Assembly (NCBI RefSeq): GCF_001468225.1
Contig: NZ_LNRU01000005.1
Coordinates: 186,001-250,000, forward strand
DNA from: Sphingopyxis sp. H053
GTDB lineage: Bacteria > Pseudomonadota > Alphaproteobacteria > Sphingomonadales > Sphingomonadaceae
DNA: 64,000 bases
Direction of reading: 5' to 3'
Part shown: positions 1 to 8,658 of the stretch, in pieces
How positions within the stretch are numbered: the first letter of the stretch is position 1
Layout of the letters: each line of letters opens with the position of its first letter
Position numbers and translations under genes: made by a program
The notes under the pieces: model-generated
Told to the model about the DNA's origin: nothing
What the model saw: the letters and a program-made list of their open reading frames with translations, nothing else
Database searches by the model: none

Positions 1-1
1 C

Positions 2-1615
2 ATTCTCGGCGCCGTCAACAACGGTCCGCTGCCCGGTGTCGATGACAGCGACTATTTTGGGATCGTCAACCTCGACAAGCAGAAGACCAAGGTCGATCGC
101 CTGACCGCGACCTTCCGCCACGCGTTCAGCGACAATGTTTCGATCCGCAACCTGACCCGCTGGCAGCGCGTCCACCAGTACAGCCAGACGAGCGCGCCGC
201 AGGGCGTCTTCTGTCTTGCGAACGGCCTCCAGCCGATCGGCGCGAACGCGGCTGCCACGGTCGGCATCCCCTGCCCCGCCGGCCAGAATACGCCGGGCAC
301 CTATTATCCTTCGGGACCGCGCGGCCTCGTGCGCGATCAGGTCAACGATCTGTTGCACAACCAGACCGACCTCACCGTCGTCAGCGGCGCGAAGGGCGGC
401 CTGTTCAATACGCTGGTGATCGGCGCGTCTTACAGCCAGGAAGATTATTCGATCGAGAATGCACAGTTGCTGCGCAATCCCGGCGGCGCGCTGCCGAACC
501 CGGTGTTGCCGCCGATCAGCCTGTCGAACCCGAACACTGTCTGGACCGGCCCGGTCAATTATGTCCGCACGGGCAACAGCTATGGCGACACGCGCAACTG
601 GGCGATCTATGCGTTCGACACGCTCGAAATCTCGCCGATGTTCGAGATCAACGCGGGTGTCCGCTATGAAAATGCGCGCAACATCTTCCACGCCGACACG
701 GTGACGACGCCGGCGACCGGCGCGGTCTACACGCGCGGCCCCAACCAGATCAGCGACGAGAATCTCTTCTCGTACCGCGCCGGCGCGGTGTTCCACCCGA
801 TGGAGAATGTCAGCCTCTACGCCGCCTATGGCAACGCCAAGACGCCGACTTCGGCCAGCGTCCGCGCGGGCTGCGGCCTGCCGGCAAGCCCGACGGCGGC
901 CGATCCCTGTGCGACGGCACCCGAAAAGGCGCGGAACATCGAATTCGGCGCCAAGGCCGAACTGATGGACAAGAAGCTGCTGCTGACCGCCGCGGTGTTC
1001 CGCAACGAGCGCACCAATTATCGCGTGCCGTCGAACGACCCGGCGCAACCCGCTTCGCTTCAGATCCTCGATGGCCGCTCGCGCGTCGACGGTTTCGCGC
1101 TCGGCGCGAGCGGCAATGTCACGCCGGAATGGGCGATCTTTGCGAACTACACCTACCTCGACGGCAAGGTGAAGCAGAGCGTTTCGGATTTCTGCCTTGC
1201 CAACCCGGGAAGCACCGGTTGCGGCAATAGCGCCGCCATTCCCGATCCGCAGCGCGGCGATCGGCTGTTCCAGACGCCCAAGCATTCGGGCAGCCTGTTC
1301 ACCACCTATGTCTTTCCGTTCGGGCTGCAGGTCGGTTACGGCCTGACCTATCAGGGCAAGTTCACGACGCACCAGCGCAACCTGGCGCAGCGCGCGCCGC
1401 TGTCGGTCGACGATTATCTGATCCACCGCGCATTCGTGTCGTACGACTTCAAGAACGGCCTGGTGGCGCAGGTCAACGTCCAGAACTTCACGAATGAGGA
1501 TTATTACACCGGCGTCCGCAACAATGTGAACGCGACGACGGGCGCCGTGACGGGCGGTTGGGCGGTCCCCGGCGAATCGCGCTCGGCGGTGTTCAGCCTC
1601 TTCTACAACTTCTGA
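2..1615 (+). CDS. TonB-dependent siderophore receptor, C-terminal part (5' end outside window)
   Basis: An outer-membrane beta-barrel receptor that imports ferric siderophores using TonB energy. The reading frame is open from base 2, so about 537 residues are visible and the signal peptide and plug domain lie outside the window. The visible part has alternating aromatic beta-strand sequence (for example WAIYAFDTLEISPMFEIN), a late segment GLVAQVNVQNFTNEDYY typical of the last strands of TonB receptors, and ends in FSLFYNF, an aromatic C-terminal residue as expected for BAM insertion. A PiuC-type dioxygenase gene follows 60 bases downstream; in Pseudomonas and E. coli this partner accompanies the PiuA/Fiu catecholate receptors, so a catecholate substrate is inferred. 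The exact ligand cannot be read from sequence. Confidence 0.9.
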   Translation: MLGAVNNGPLPGVDDSDYFGIVNLDKQKTKVDRLTATFRHAFSDNVSIRNLTRWQRVHQYSQTSAPQGVFCLANGLQPIGANAAATVGIPCPAGQNTPGTYYPSGPRGLVRDQVNDLLHNQTDLTVVSGAKGGLFNTLVIGASYSQEDYSIENAQLLRNPGGALPNPVLPPISLSNPNTVWTGPVNYVRTGNSYGDTRNWAIYAFDTLEISPMFEINAGVRYENARNIFHADTVTTPATGAVYTRGPNQISDENLFSYRAGAVFHPMENVSLYAAYGNAKTPTSASVRAGCGLPASPTAADPCATAPEKARNIEFGAKAELMDKKLLLTAAVFRNERTNYRVPSNDPAQPASLQILDGRSRVDGFALGASGNVTPEWAIFANYTYLDGKVKQSVSDFCLANPGSTGCGNSAAIPDPQRGDRLFQTPKHSGSLFTTYVFPFGLQVGYGLTYQGKFTTHQRNLAQRAPLSVDDYLIHRAFVSYDFKNGLVAQVNVQNFTNEDYYTGVRNNVNATTGAVTGGWAVPGESRSAVFSLFYNF

Positions 1616-1675
1616 TTCCGGTGGGGCGGGCACGGCGATTGCCGTGCCCGCCCCTTTCGCTCTAGAAGCGGCGCC

Positions 1676-2359
1676 ATGATCCGCATCATTCCCGACGTGC
1701 TCGATGCCGACGGCGTCGCAAAGCTCCGATCGATTCTCGACGCCGCCGACTGGGTCGACGGCAACGAGACATCGGGTCCGCAGGCTGCGCTCGCCAAACG
1801 CAACCAGCAGCTCCCCGAATTCGGCGAGGCGGCCGGCGAAGCGGGGCGCCTCGTGCTCGACGCGCTGGGCCGCAGCCCGCTGTTCATCGCCGCTGCGTTG
1901 CCGCTCAAAATCTATCCGCCCTATTTCAACCGCTATGCCGGCGGCGAGAATTTTGGCGATCATATCGACAATGCGATCCGCATCCGTCGCGGCAGCGATT
2001 TCCGGATGCGCAGCGACCTGTCGGCGACGCTCTTCCTTGCCGATCCCGACAGCTATGAGGGCGGCGGGCTGGTCGTCGAAGGCTTTGCGCAAGAACCGGG
2101 GATCAAATTGCCCGCCGGGCATCTGGTCCTCTACCCCTCCACCACCGTCCACCGCGTCGAGCCGGTGACCGCAGGCGCGCGCGTCGCGAGCTTCATGTGG
2201 ATTCAGTCGATGGTGCGCGATCAGGGGCAGCGCAACCTGTTGTTCGATCTCGATATGGGGGTGCAGGGTGCCGCGGCGGCACTAGGTCAGGGCGACGCAA
2301 CGGTCGTCCGCCTGACCGGCGTATATCACAATCTTCTGCGACGCTGGGCCGACAGCTAA
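1676..2359 (+). CDS. piuC: Fe(II)/2-oxoglutarate-dependent dioxygenase, PiuC/YbiX family
   Basis: A cytoplasmic PKHD-type hydroxylase of 227 residues, the usual length of the family. The iron-binding triad is visible as HID in [10 protein letters not shown] (His and Asp) and a distal His in [10 protein letters not shown], followed by the 2-oxoglutarate-binding Arg in GARVASF. Family members sit beside catecholate-siderophore receptors and are iron-repressed; their substrate is not established. Here the gene follows a siderophore receptor on the same strand, supporting the assignment. It ends tail-to-tail with the apbE gene, overlapping it by four bases. Confidence 0.93.
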   Translation: MIRIIPDVLDADGVAKLRSILDAADWVDGNETSGPQAALAKRNQQLPEFGEAAGEAGRLVLDALGRSPLFIAAALPLKIYPPYFNRYAGGENFGDHIDNAIRIRRGSDFRMRSDLSATLFLADPDSYEGGGLVVEGFAQEPGIKLPAGHLVLYPSTTVHRVEPVTAGARVASFMWIQSMVRDQGQRNLLFDLDMGVQGAAAALGQGDATVVRLTGVYHNLLRRWADS

Positions 2360-3222
2360 TCCAGCATAGCGCGCCAGGCGCGCGACAGATGTTCGCGGTC
2401 GCCCACAACGACGCATACCGCGAGGTCCTGCTCATCGGCGAGCGCGACCGCGGCCTCGGAGCCCAGAACCGTCAGTGCGGTCGCCCAGCCGTCGGCGCTG
2501 ATGCAGTCGCGATGGAGCACGGTGACCGACGATATGCCGTTGACGATCGGGCGCCCGGTCGCCGGATCGAAGCTGTGCGAATAATGCTGGCCGCCCGCGC
2601 TGAAGCCGCGGCGATAATTGCCCGAGGTCGCCACCGACAGGTCGTGCAGCGCAATGCGCCATGATGGAATGGACGAGGTGGGCGGCATCTCGACATCGAC
2701 CCACCAGGGCTGACCGTCGGGGCGGATCCCCTCGCCGCGTAGCTCGCCGCCGACTTCAAGCAAGAAATGACGGACCCCGATGTCGAGCAGCCATGCGGCG
2801 GCGAGGTCGACGCCATAGCCCTTGGCGATACCCGACAGGTCAAGCGCCGCCGCCTCGCCGCGCCGGATGCGCCGCGCCCCGGGGTCGAAATCGATCGTGC
2901 GGTCCGCGCCGGACTGGACCGCCTGCGGCACCCGCCCGGTACGCCGGGCACTGCCGAAACCCCAGGCGTCGGTGATGCGGCCGAGACCGGGGTCGAAGGC
3001 GCCGCCGCTGGCGCGCGCGATGTCGAGCGCGACCTCCACGACATGGGCGAATTCGGCTGGAATTTCGCGCCATGTCCCGGACATCGCGCGGTTGAAGCGC
3101 GAGAGGTCGGATTCGGGCTCCCATTGGCTCATCTGTTCGACGACGAGGTCGAGTGCGGCCTGAACGCCGTGCTGCGTCGCGGCGGGCGGCGAGACCGCTT
3201 GCAGCGACCAGCCTGTCCCCAT
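2356..3222 (-). CDS. apbE: FAD:protein FMN transferase (ApbE family)
   Basis: Transfers FMN from FAD to a threonine of periplasmic redox proteins. The first methionine at 3222 begins the family's MGT motif (MGTGWSL), and later motifs are clear: [46 protein letters not shown] and [11 protein letters not shown]. Family members normally have residues before MGT, and the frame stays open upstream with plausible coding sequence ([12 protein letters not shown]) as far as a CTG at 3318-3316 that overlaps the stop of the upstream DUF4198 gene. No ATG, GTG or TTG exists in that stretch, so the true start may be CTG, giving 320 residues. It is the last gene of the PepSY/DUF2271/DUF4198 unit, where an FMN-binding redox partner is expected. 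Confidence 0.9.
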   Translation of the reverse strand: MGTGWSLQAVSPPAATQHGVQAALDLVVEQMSQWEPESDLSRFNRAMSGTWREIPAEFAHVVEVALDIARASGGAFDPGLGRITDAWGFGSARRTGRVPQAVQSGADRTIDFDPGARRIRRGEAAALDLSGIAKGYGVDLAAAWLLDIGVRHFLLEVGGELRGEGIRPDGQPWWVDVEMPPTSSIPSWRIALHDLSVATSGNYRRGFSAGGQHYSHSFDPATGRPIVNGISSVTVLHRDCISADGWATALTVLGSEAAVALADEQDLAVCVVVGDREHLSRAWRAMLD

Positions 3223-3314
3223 CGTTTCACCAGCGAAGCGTTCGATGGCCGCCCCCGCCCCGCGCCCGGCGAAAGCCGCGGGCGTCAGGGCGCGGGGGAT
3301 GAGGATGCGGTCGG

Positions 3315-4148
3315 TCAGGGCGCGAGCACTTCCAGCGTCGTGACATAGCTCGCGCGGCGCTGCGGGGTGGCGGGTTCGGGTGCGCCTTCGGCACGCTCGG
3401 CCTGCAGCGTCGTGACGTTCAGCCAGTACAGGCCGGGTTCGGTCCAGTTTACCGCGACCTTGCCGTCGGCGCCGGTCTTGAGGTCCATCTGGCCAAGCTG
3501 GTCGCGATAGCGGATGCCGCCGGGAATCACCGTGACGGGCAGACCCGCGGCGGGCTTGCCGTCGAGCAGGAACTGGAAGGTCGCCGCCTCGCCCGCGATC
3601 AGGTCGTTGGGGTGCGTCACGGGAACCAGCTCGATGCCCTTGCCAGTCGGCTTGAACAAGGTCGTCGTCGGTTCGCCAACCGTCACGAAAATCTCGTTGC
3701 GGTTGTTCGATTCGGCGGTCTTCACATTGGTCGCACCCGCGGGGATGCGCTCGGCGAGGTTCGTCGTGGTGGTGCCGCGCGGCAGGCGCTCGGTCTTGCC
3801 GTTCAGGTCATAGCTGCCCATCACGCCATCGGCGACCGAGGCGATGCGCCAGGTGCCCTTTTGCGTCAGGTGGACGTCGAAGGTGCTGCGGTAGCGGCCC
3901 GTCGCCTTATTCTCGATCGCCGCTTCGGTGCCGTCGGGCGCCCACGCCTTCAGCGCGTCGAGCCGCATCGGCTGATGCTCGAAATAGAAGAGGTCGTTCG
4001 ACACCGCGGCGTCGACCGTGACCCACACGTCATCGCCCGACAATACAGTCGACGACGGCAGCATCCACTGGCGGTGTGCCGAAGCCGGAACGGCGACCAG
4101 TGCCGCCAGCGCGGCGGTCGCGGCGAAACCCCAAATTCGCTTTTTCAT
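3315..4148 (-). CDS. DUF4198 domain-containing periplasmic protein
   Basis: A 277-residue exported protein with a clean signal peptide (MKKRIWGFAATAALAALVAV, cleavage after PASA) followed by HRQWMLPSSTVLSG, the typical start of DUF4198 proteins. The body is beta-rich, with a C-terminal Ig-like half containing AGLPVTVIPGG and LYWLNVTTLQ. DUF4198 proteins are often encoded near metal transporters or TonB systems; no enzymatic role is known. It lies between DUF2271 and ApbE genes on the same strand with short gaps, so it is probably one operon. A metal-related periplasmic role is an inference from context. Confidence 0.85.
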   Translation of the reverse strand: MKKRIWGFAATAALAALVAVPASAHRQWMLPSSTVLSGDDVWVTVDAAVSNDLFYFEHQPMRLDALKAWAPDGTEAAIENKATGRYRSTFDVHLTQKGTWRIASVADGVMGSYDLNGKTERLPRGTTTTNLAERIPAGATNVKTAESNNRNEIFVTVGEPTTTLFKPTGKGIELVPVTHPNDLIAGEAATFQFLLDGKPAAGLPVTVIPGGIRYRDQLGQMDLKTGADGKVAVNWTEPGLYWLNVTTLQAERAEGAPEPATPQRRASYVTTLEVLAP

Positions 4149-4167
4149 AACCCTGTCCTTTTCACGT

Positions 4168-4698
4168 TCAGCGGAAGGCGACCGAGACGGCCCCCAATTC
4201 AGTCGTTCCGGAAACGCGCCCGCCCGCCCCTGCCTTTGCGGGCCAGGTGAAGGGAATGCGCAGAAGTTCGCGGCCGCCCACCTCGCGCGCCGCCTCGATC
4301 ACCAGCGTGTACTGGCCGGGGGCAGCGGCACCGAGCTGCGCACGCGAGAAGGAGACTTTATGCGCGCCGGGGGCCCGCGTCGCGCCGGTGATGCCGTTCG
4401 CAGGAAAGGTCATCGAGCGCCCCGCGGCGCGCCACCACTGGCGCACGTCGCGCAGCCACTTGGTGCCCTCGTTCGCCTTCATGTCATAATCGTACCAGAC
4501 CGCGACTGTCTTCGCCGACGCGCCGGCTTTCTCGACCCAGATCGCGACATAGGGCTTGTGATATTCGGCGACCTTCAGCCGCGGAATGTTGATCGTCACG
4601 TCCATCGTGCCCGGATCGGCGGCGAAGGCGGGCGCGCCGAGCACAGCGCCGAGGCCGATCGTCCCGCCGAGGATGCGCGCTGGGGTGGAAAGCTGCAT
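4168..4698 (-). CDS. DUF2271 domain-containing periplasmic protein
   Basis: A 176-residue protein starting at the ATG at 4698 (MQLSTPARILGGTIGLGAVL), which gives a signal peptide ending near APAFA. A longer open frame upstream lacks a signal peptide and overlaps the PepSY gene, so I reject it. The body contains YVAIWVEKAGASAKTVAVWYD and KWLRDVRQWWRA, hallmarks of DUF2271. In other bacteria this domain is found beside PepSY-membrane and ApbE proteins in flavin-dependent iron or redox loci. Its biochemical function is unknown. Confidence 0.87.
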   Translation of the reverse strand: MQLSTPARILGGTIGLGAVLGAPAFAADPGTMDVTINIPRLKVAEYHKPYVAIWVEKAGASAKTVAVWYDYDMKANEGTKWLRDVRQWWRAAGRSMTFPANGITGATRAPGAHKVSFSRAQLGAAAPGQYTLVIEAAREVGGRELLRIPFTWPAKAGAGGRVSGTTELGAVSVAFR

Positions 4699-4709
4699 GA
4701 TGGGTCTCC

Positions 4710-5357
4710 CTAATGAATGAAAATGACGGCGATGGCGGCCGGGATCGCGAGGCCGAGGCCGACGAGCGGCCAGGTGCTCTTGCGCTTCGCCGAATGCAGC
4801 CAGAGAAGAACAAGGCCGGTGATTGCGAAGATGAGGCAGGCGAAAGCGAAGATGTCGATGAACAGGCTCCACTCGCCGCCCGAATTGCGGCCTTTGTGGA
4901 GGTCGTTGAGATAGGAGATCCAGCCGCGGCTGGTGACCTCGCTCGACGCCGCGCCGGTCGCGAGATCGATCGCGACCCACGCGTCGCCGCCCGGACGCGG
5001 TGCGGGGAGATAGACTTCGCCCTCTGACCATTCGGCCTCGCTCGCTGCTGCTTTTACCGGAAAGCTCTGCTCGACCCATTCGGCGACGGCGGGGGGCAGC
5101 GGCGCCTTTTCGGCGTCGGGGACCGCCGCCTTCAGGCGCGCAAGCAAGACGGGCGGCATCTGCGCCGATTTCTGGATGACGACCGGCGACCCTTCGATAT
5201 CGGCGGCGTGATTAAGCGTGAACCCGGTGATCGCGAACAGCAGAAGGCCGATCAGGCTGACGGCCGAACTCATCCAGTGCCACATGTGCAGCTGTTTCAG
5301 CCAAAAGGCTTTCCGGCTTTTCTTCGTCGCCGGTCGCGGGGTTGTCGGTGCATGCAT
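4710..5357 (-). CDS. PepSY-associated transmembrane helix protein
   Basis: A 215-residue inner-membrane protein that I start at the ATG at 5357 (MHAPTTPRPATKKSRKAFWL); an extension to 5408 is possible but adds unlike sequence. The N-terminal helix is LHMWHWMSSAVSLIGLLLFA with histidines and GFTLNH just after it, a PepSY-TM signature. A periplasmic PepSY-like region follows (GEVYLPAPRPGGDAWVAID), then two C-terminal helices (IFAFACLIFAITGLVLLWLH and LVGLGLAIPAAIAVIFI). Such proteins are thought to pass electrons across the membrane for ferric or flavin reduction. It heads the operon that ends with apbE. Confidence 0.88.
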   Translation of the reverse strand: MHAPTTPRPATKKSRKAFWLKQLHMWHWMSSAVSLIGLLLFAITGFTLNHAADIEGSPVVIQKSAQMPPVLLARLKAAVPDAEKAPLPPAVAEWVEQSFPVKAAASEAEWSEGEVYLPAPRPGGDAWVAIDLATGAASSEVTSRGWISYLNDLHKGRNSGGEWSLFIDIFAFACLIFAITGLVLLWLHSAKRKSTWPLVGLGLAIPAAIAVIFIH

Positions 5358-5387
5358 CCGGAAGTTCCAGCAAAAGGATGCATGGCC

Positions 5388-5409
5388 ATTATCGAGAACG
5401 ATTCGCAAT
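5388..5409 (-). promoter_or_regulatory. Possible Fur-type iron-response site
   Basis: On the minus strand the bases upstream of the PepSY gene contain GCGAATCGTTCTCGATAAT, which shares the GAAT..TTCTC core of alphaproteobacterial Fur sites but only about half the positions of the E. coli consensus. The setting (siderophore receptor, PiuC, ApbE, PepSY membrane protein) makes iron control likely. The match alone is weak. Confidence 0.35.
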
Positions 5410-5479
5410 TACAATATGATTCCGGATCGTCGGCCGGATGAAGAATTATGCCGCCGATTTCCGGCCGATGGGCCGGCGC

Positions 5480-6841
5480 CTAATTCTCGCGCCCGGCCAT
5501 CCAAAGCGTCTGGGTGAGCGGTTCGATGAGATAGGATAGAGCGGTCCGCTTGCGCAGCGGGATCATGATGTCGACGGGCAGGCCGGCACGAAGCCCGCCA
5601 TCCTCGCGAACACGCCGGAGTTTCGCGAGCTCGCTTGGCGGCACGACCAGCTCGATCTTGAAATAGCGCATGCCCGAACGTTCGTCCTCGAAGCTGTCGG
5701 CCGAAATCTTGGAGATCTGACCGACGAGGATCGGCAGATTGCGTTCCTGCAACGCGGTAAAGCGGATCTGCGTCTCCATCCCCGGCGCAAGATCGTCGGC
5801 ATCGGTCGGCGAAGCCTTGCCATCGATGACGAGGGCGCGGTCTTGCGGAACGATCTCCATCAATGTGTCGCCCGCCGAAACGACGCCGCCGACGGTGAAG
5901 ACCTTGAGTCCCACGACCCGGCCGCTGGCAGGAGCACGCACCGTCGACCGGGCCAGCTGTTCGCGCACCGCGATCAGCTTGGGCTGAAGTTCGTCGAGGC
6001 GAACCTGCCCCGCCTGCTTCTGTGTCGCCACCTCTTCGAGCATCTGCTTGTCGATGCCGACCATCTGCATCTGCGCCTCGCCGATCGCTTCGGAGGAGCG
6101 GGCGATGTCGGCGCGATACGCGCCGTAGGAGCCGTCGAGTTCAGCCGCCGATCGTTCCATGCCGCGGACCCGGTTGATCGATACAAAGCCTTTCGGAAGC
6201 AGGGTGCGCAGCCCGTCCAGCTCTTCGCCGATCAGCTGTTGCTGCACCTTGTTGGAATTCATCTGGTAGCTGTATCCGTTGATCTGTTCCGAATGCTGGC
6301 GCATCCGCTGGCGCAACACGTTGCGCTGCGTGTGCACCGAATTGCGCCGCGCTTCGAACAGCTGGCGCTGGCCGCGCAAGGCTTCGGCGGCCAACTCCCG
6401 GTTTTCGGGCGCCAGCGAGGCAAATTCCGCCGGTTCGGCGACGCTTCTCAGACCGCCGAGTTCGGCAACCAGACGCGCGCGCTGTGCCAGCAGGGCGATC
6501 ACTTCGCCGGTCAGTCCGCGTTCGGCTGCAACCAGTTCGGATGCCGAGATCGTTAGGAGCGGCTCGCCCTTTTTGACCGTTTGCCCCTCGACAACATGGA
6601 GTTCGGTAACGATGCCGCCTTCGCGGTGCTGCACCGCCTGACGACTGCCCGACACCGCGATCACGCCGGGCGCATAGGCGCCCGCATCGAGCGGGGTCAG
6701 CGACGCCCAGCCGAGCATGCCGACAAAGAAGAAGGCCACGATCAGGCCGCCGATGCGCAGTTCGCGATGCGGGCGATCGGCGGAATCATGCCCCGAGGGG
6801 CGATCGCCACCCGTCGGCGGCTTCCAGGTCATGTCGGTCAT
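5480..6841 (-). CDS. HlyD-family type I secretion periplasmic adaptor
   Basis: The membrane-fusion subunit that links the inner-membrane ABC exporter to a TolC-like channel. It has 453 residues, with a single N-terminal membrane helix (GGLIVAFFFVGMLGWASLTPL), a lipoyl half-motif (GGIVTELHVVEGQTVKKGEPL), a long coiled-coil middle with many Gln and Glu, the second lipoyl half (STVRAPASGRVVGLKVFTVG) and the C-terminal beta-barrel with FTALQERNLPILVGQISKIS. The layout matches the PrtE/HlyD group. Its start overlaps the stop of the upstream ABC gene (ATGA), so the two are translationally coupled. No TolC-type gene is in the window. Confidence 0.94.
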   Translation of the reverse strand: MTDMTWKPPTGGDRPSGHDSADRPHRELRIGGLIVAFFFVGMLGWASLTPLDAGAYAPGVIAVSGSRQAVQHREGGIVTELHVVEGQTVKKGEPLLTISASELVAAERGLTGEVIALLAQRARLVAELGGLRSVAEPAEFASLAPENRELAAEALRGQRQLFEARRNSVHTQRNVLRQRMRQHSEQINGYSYQMNSNKVQQQLIGEELDGLRTLLPKGFVSINRVRGMERSAAELDGSYGAYRADIARSSEAIGEAQMQMVGIDKQMLEEVATQKQAGQVRLDELQPKLIAVREQLARSTVRAPASGRVVGLKVFTVGGVVSAGDTLMEIVPQDRALVIDGKASPTDADDLAPGMETQIRFTALQERNLPILVGQISKISADSFEDERSGMRYFKIELVVPPSELAKLRRVREDGGLRAGLPVDIMIPLRKRTALSYLIEPLTQTLWMAGREN

Positions 6842-8592
6842 GGCCGCGCTCCTTCATGGATTGGAACAACATTCTGCTTTGCCGCGGAATTCTGCAGCGC
6901 CTGGAGGATTTCGTCGCGTGGCCCCACCCCCACGACCGCACCGTCGGCGAGGATCGCCAGCCGGTCGGCGCTAGCCAGAACGGCCGCGCGATGGGCGACG
7001 ATCATGATCGCCGCGCCGTGGAGCTTTGCCGCACCGATCGCCCGCGACAGCGCTTCCTCGCCATCGCTGTCGAGCGCCGAGTTCGGCTCGTCGAGAACGA
7101 GGATGCGCGGGCTGCCATAGAGCGCGCGCGCCAGCGCGACGCGTTGCGCCTGTCCCGCCGACAGCCTGTGGCCGTTGCCTTCGATACAGGTGTCGTAACC
7201 GCCTGGCAGATGCAGGATCATCTCGTGGACGCCGGCCATGCGCGCAGCCCTTACGACCTCCTCGTCAACCTCCGCCTGCGGAATACCGCGCGCGGCACCG
7301 AAGCGCGAGACGTTCTCGCTGATCGTTCCGGGGAGAAGGCCGCAATCCTGCGGAAGATAACCGATATGTTGCGCAAGCTCTTCGGGATCCCAATCGGCCA
7401 TACTGGCGCCATCGATCCTGATTTCGCCGAGGTCGGGCGGCAGCGCGCCGGCGACGACACGCGCGAGGGTCGTCTTGCCCGCCCCGGACGGGCCGACAAT
7501 ACCCAGCACCTCGCCGGGGGCGAGTTTCAGGAAAATATTCTTGAGCAGGATCGCACTGCCGTCGGCATTACGGACGACAACGCCCTGAAGCTCCACCTGC
7601 CCCTCTGGATCAGGCAAGGTGGTGCGTACCACCGGACCGGTCGCTTGATCGAACAGCCTGTCGAGGGTCTGAATCGCCTGGCGCGACTGGACGATGTTTG
7701 GCCAGAGGCCAACAAGCTGCTCGATCGGCTGCAGCGCGCGGCTGAGCAGCACCGAGGCGGCGATGATCGCGCCGACCGAAATCTGCCCGTTGATGGCGAG
7801 CCATGCGCCGACGCCCAGCGCGAAGGATTGCATGAACATCCGCACGAATTTGACGAGCGAATTGTAGCGGCTGCCCGAAAACTGGAGATCGGCGACGGCA
7901 TTCAGGCCGACGCTGCGCTGCTGGATATGGCGCGAGACCAGCGCGCGCCGCATCCCGAGCGCGCGTACGATCTCGGCCCTGCGCAGCATCGCTTCGTGCG
8001 ATTCATAGGCCGCCGCATTGGCGTGATGCGCCTCTTCGGCCTTTGCCTTGCTGCGCCTTTCATTGGCGATCGCAAGCGTGACCAGAACGCATCCGGCACC
8101 GAGCACCAGCACTCCCAAAATCGGGTGAATGAGAAAGGCCACCAAGAGATACAGCGGCGTCCACGGGACGTCGAACAAGGCGGTCGCTGCCGGTCCCGCA
8201 AGCGATTGACGCAAGAGGTCGAATTCGCGCATCGCCTGATGGGTCGAAGGGTCGCCGGGCCGCGCGCGCGACCGCGCGAGCAGCCGATCCAATATCTCGC
8301 CCGAGAGCAATCGGTCGAGGCGCAGCGACGCACGGGCCATCAACCGCACCCGGATCGCATCGAGCGCCGACAGCGTGGCGATCGCAACGCCGACGACGAC
8401 GGTGATGAAGACCAGCGTCAATACGCCATTGGTCGGCACAACCCGGTCATAGACCTGCATCATGTAGATGGTCGGTGCGAGATAGAGGATGTTGATCAGC
8501 GCACTGAATGTTGCTGCAAGGATGAAGTGAGTCCGACAGGCGCGGACGGCTTCTGACAATGCCGGTGGAACGGGCATCCAGAACAGGCGCAT
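6838..8592 (-). CDS. Type I secretion system permease/ATPase (PrtD family)
   Basis: Inner-membrane ABC exporter for the RTX cargo encoded just upstream. It has 584 residues: an N-terminal ABC transmembrane domain with six helices (residues about 20-300, for example LTLVFITVVVGVAIATLSAL and SVGAIIAASVLLSRAL) and a C-terminal ATPase with Walker A GPSGAGKTT, signature LSAGQAQRV, Walker B ILVLDEPNSALD and switch His in IVAHR. There is no N-terminal C39 peptidase domain, as expected for exporters of RTX proteins with uncleaved C-terminal signals. The ATG at 8592 is preceded by GGGAGG. It overlaps the adaptor gene by four bases. Confidence 0.95.
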   Translation of the reverse strand: MRLFWMPVPPALSEAVRACRTHFILAATFSALINILYLAPTIYMMQVYDRVVPTNGVLTLVFITVVVGVAIATLSALDAIRVRLMARASLRLDRLLSGEILDRLLARSRARPGDPSTHQAMREFDLLRQSLAGPAATALFDVPWTPLYLLVAFLIHPILGVLVLGAGCVLVTLAIANERRSKAKAEEAHHANAAAYESHEAMLRRAEIVRALGMRRALVSRHIQQRSVGLNAVADLQFSGSRYNSLVKFVRMFMQSFALGVGAWLAINGQISVGAIIAASVLLSRALQPIEQLVGLWPNIVQSRQAIQTLDRLFDQATGPVVRTTLPDPEGQVELQGVVVRNADGSAILLKNIFLKLAPGEVLGIVGPSGAGKTTLARVVAGALPPDLGEIRIDGASMADWDPEELAQHIGYLPQDCGLLPGTISENVSRFGAARGIPQAEVDEEVVRAARMAGVHEMILHLPGGYDTCIEGNGHRLSAGQAQRVALARALYGSPRILVLDEPNSALDSDGEEALSRAIGAAKLHGAAIMIVAHRAAVLASADRLAILADGAVVGVGPRDEILQALQNSAAKQNVVPIHEGARP

Positions 8593-8613
8593 GCAATCCT
8601 CCCTTATTATCGG

Positions 8614-8651
8614 AAAAAAATGGCGCCGGGAGGGGGGGAGGTCCCGGCGCC
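8614..8651 (-). terminator. Strong intrinsic terminator between RTX gene and exporter genes
   Basis: A perfect 10-bp stem (GGCGCCGGGA with TCCCGGCGCC) around a 10-base loop is followed on the minus strand by seven T residues. It starts eight bases after the peroxidase stop and ends 22 bases before the exporter start. Read-through past it would set the ratio of cargo to exporter, as at other type I loci. Confidence 0.9.
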
Positions 8652-8658
8652 AAGCTGG

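Noticed and set aside
6856..8556. Plus-strand open frame of 566 codons opposite the exporter ATPase
   Set aside because: Shadow frame with no family motifs; the minus strand has an intact ABC transporter.
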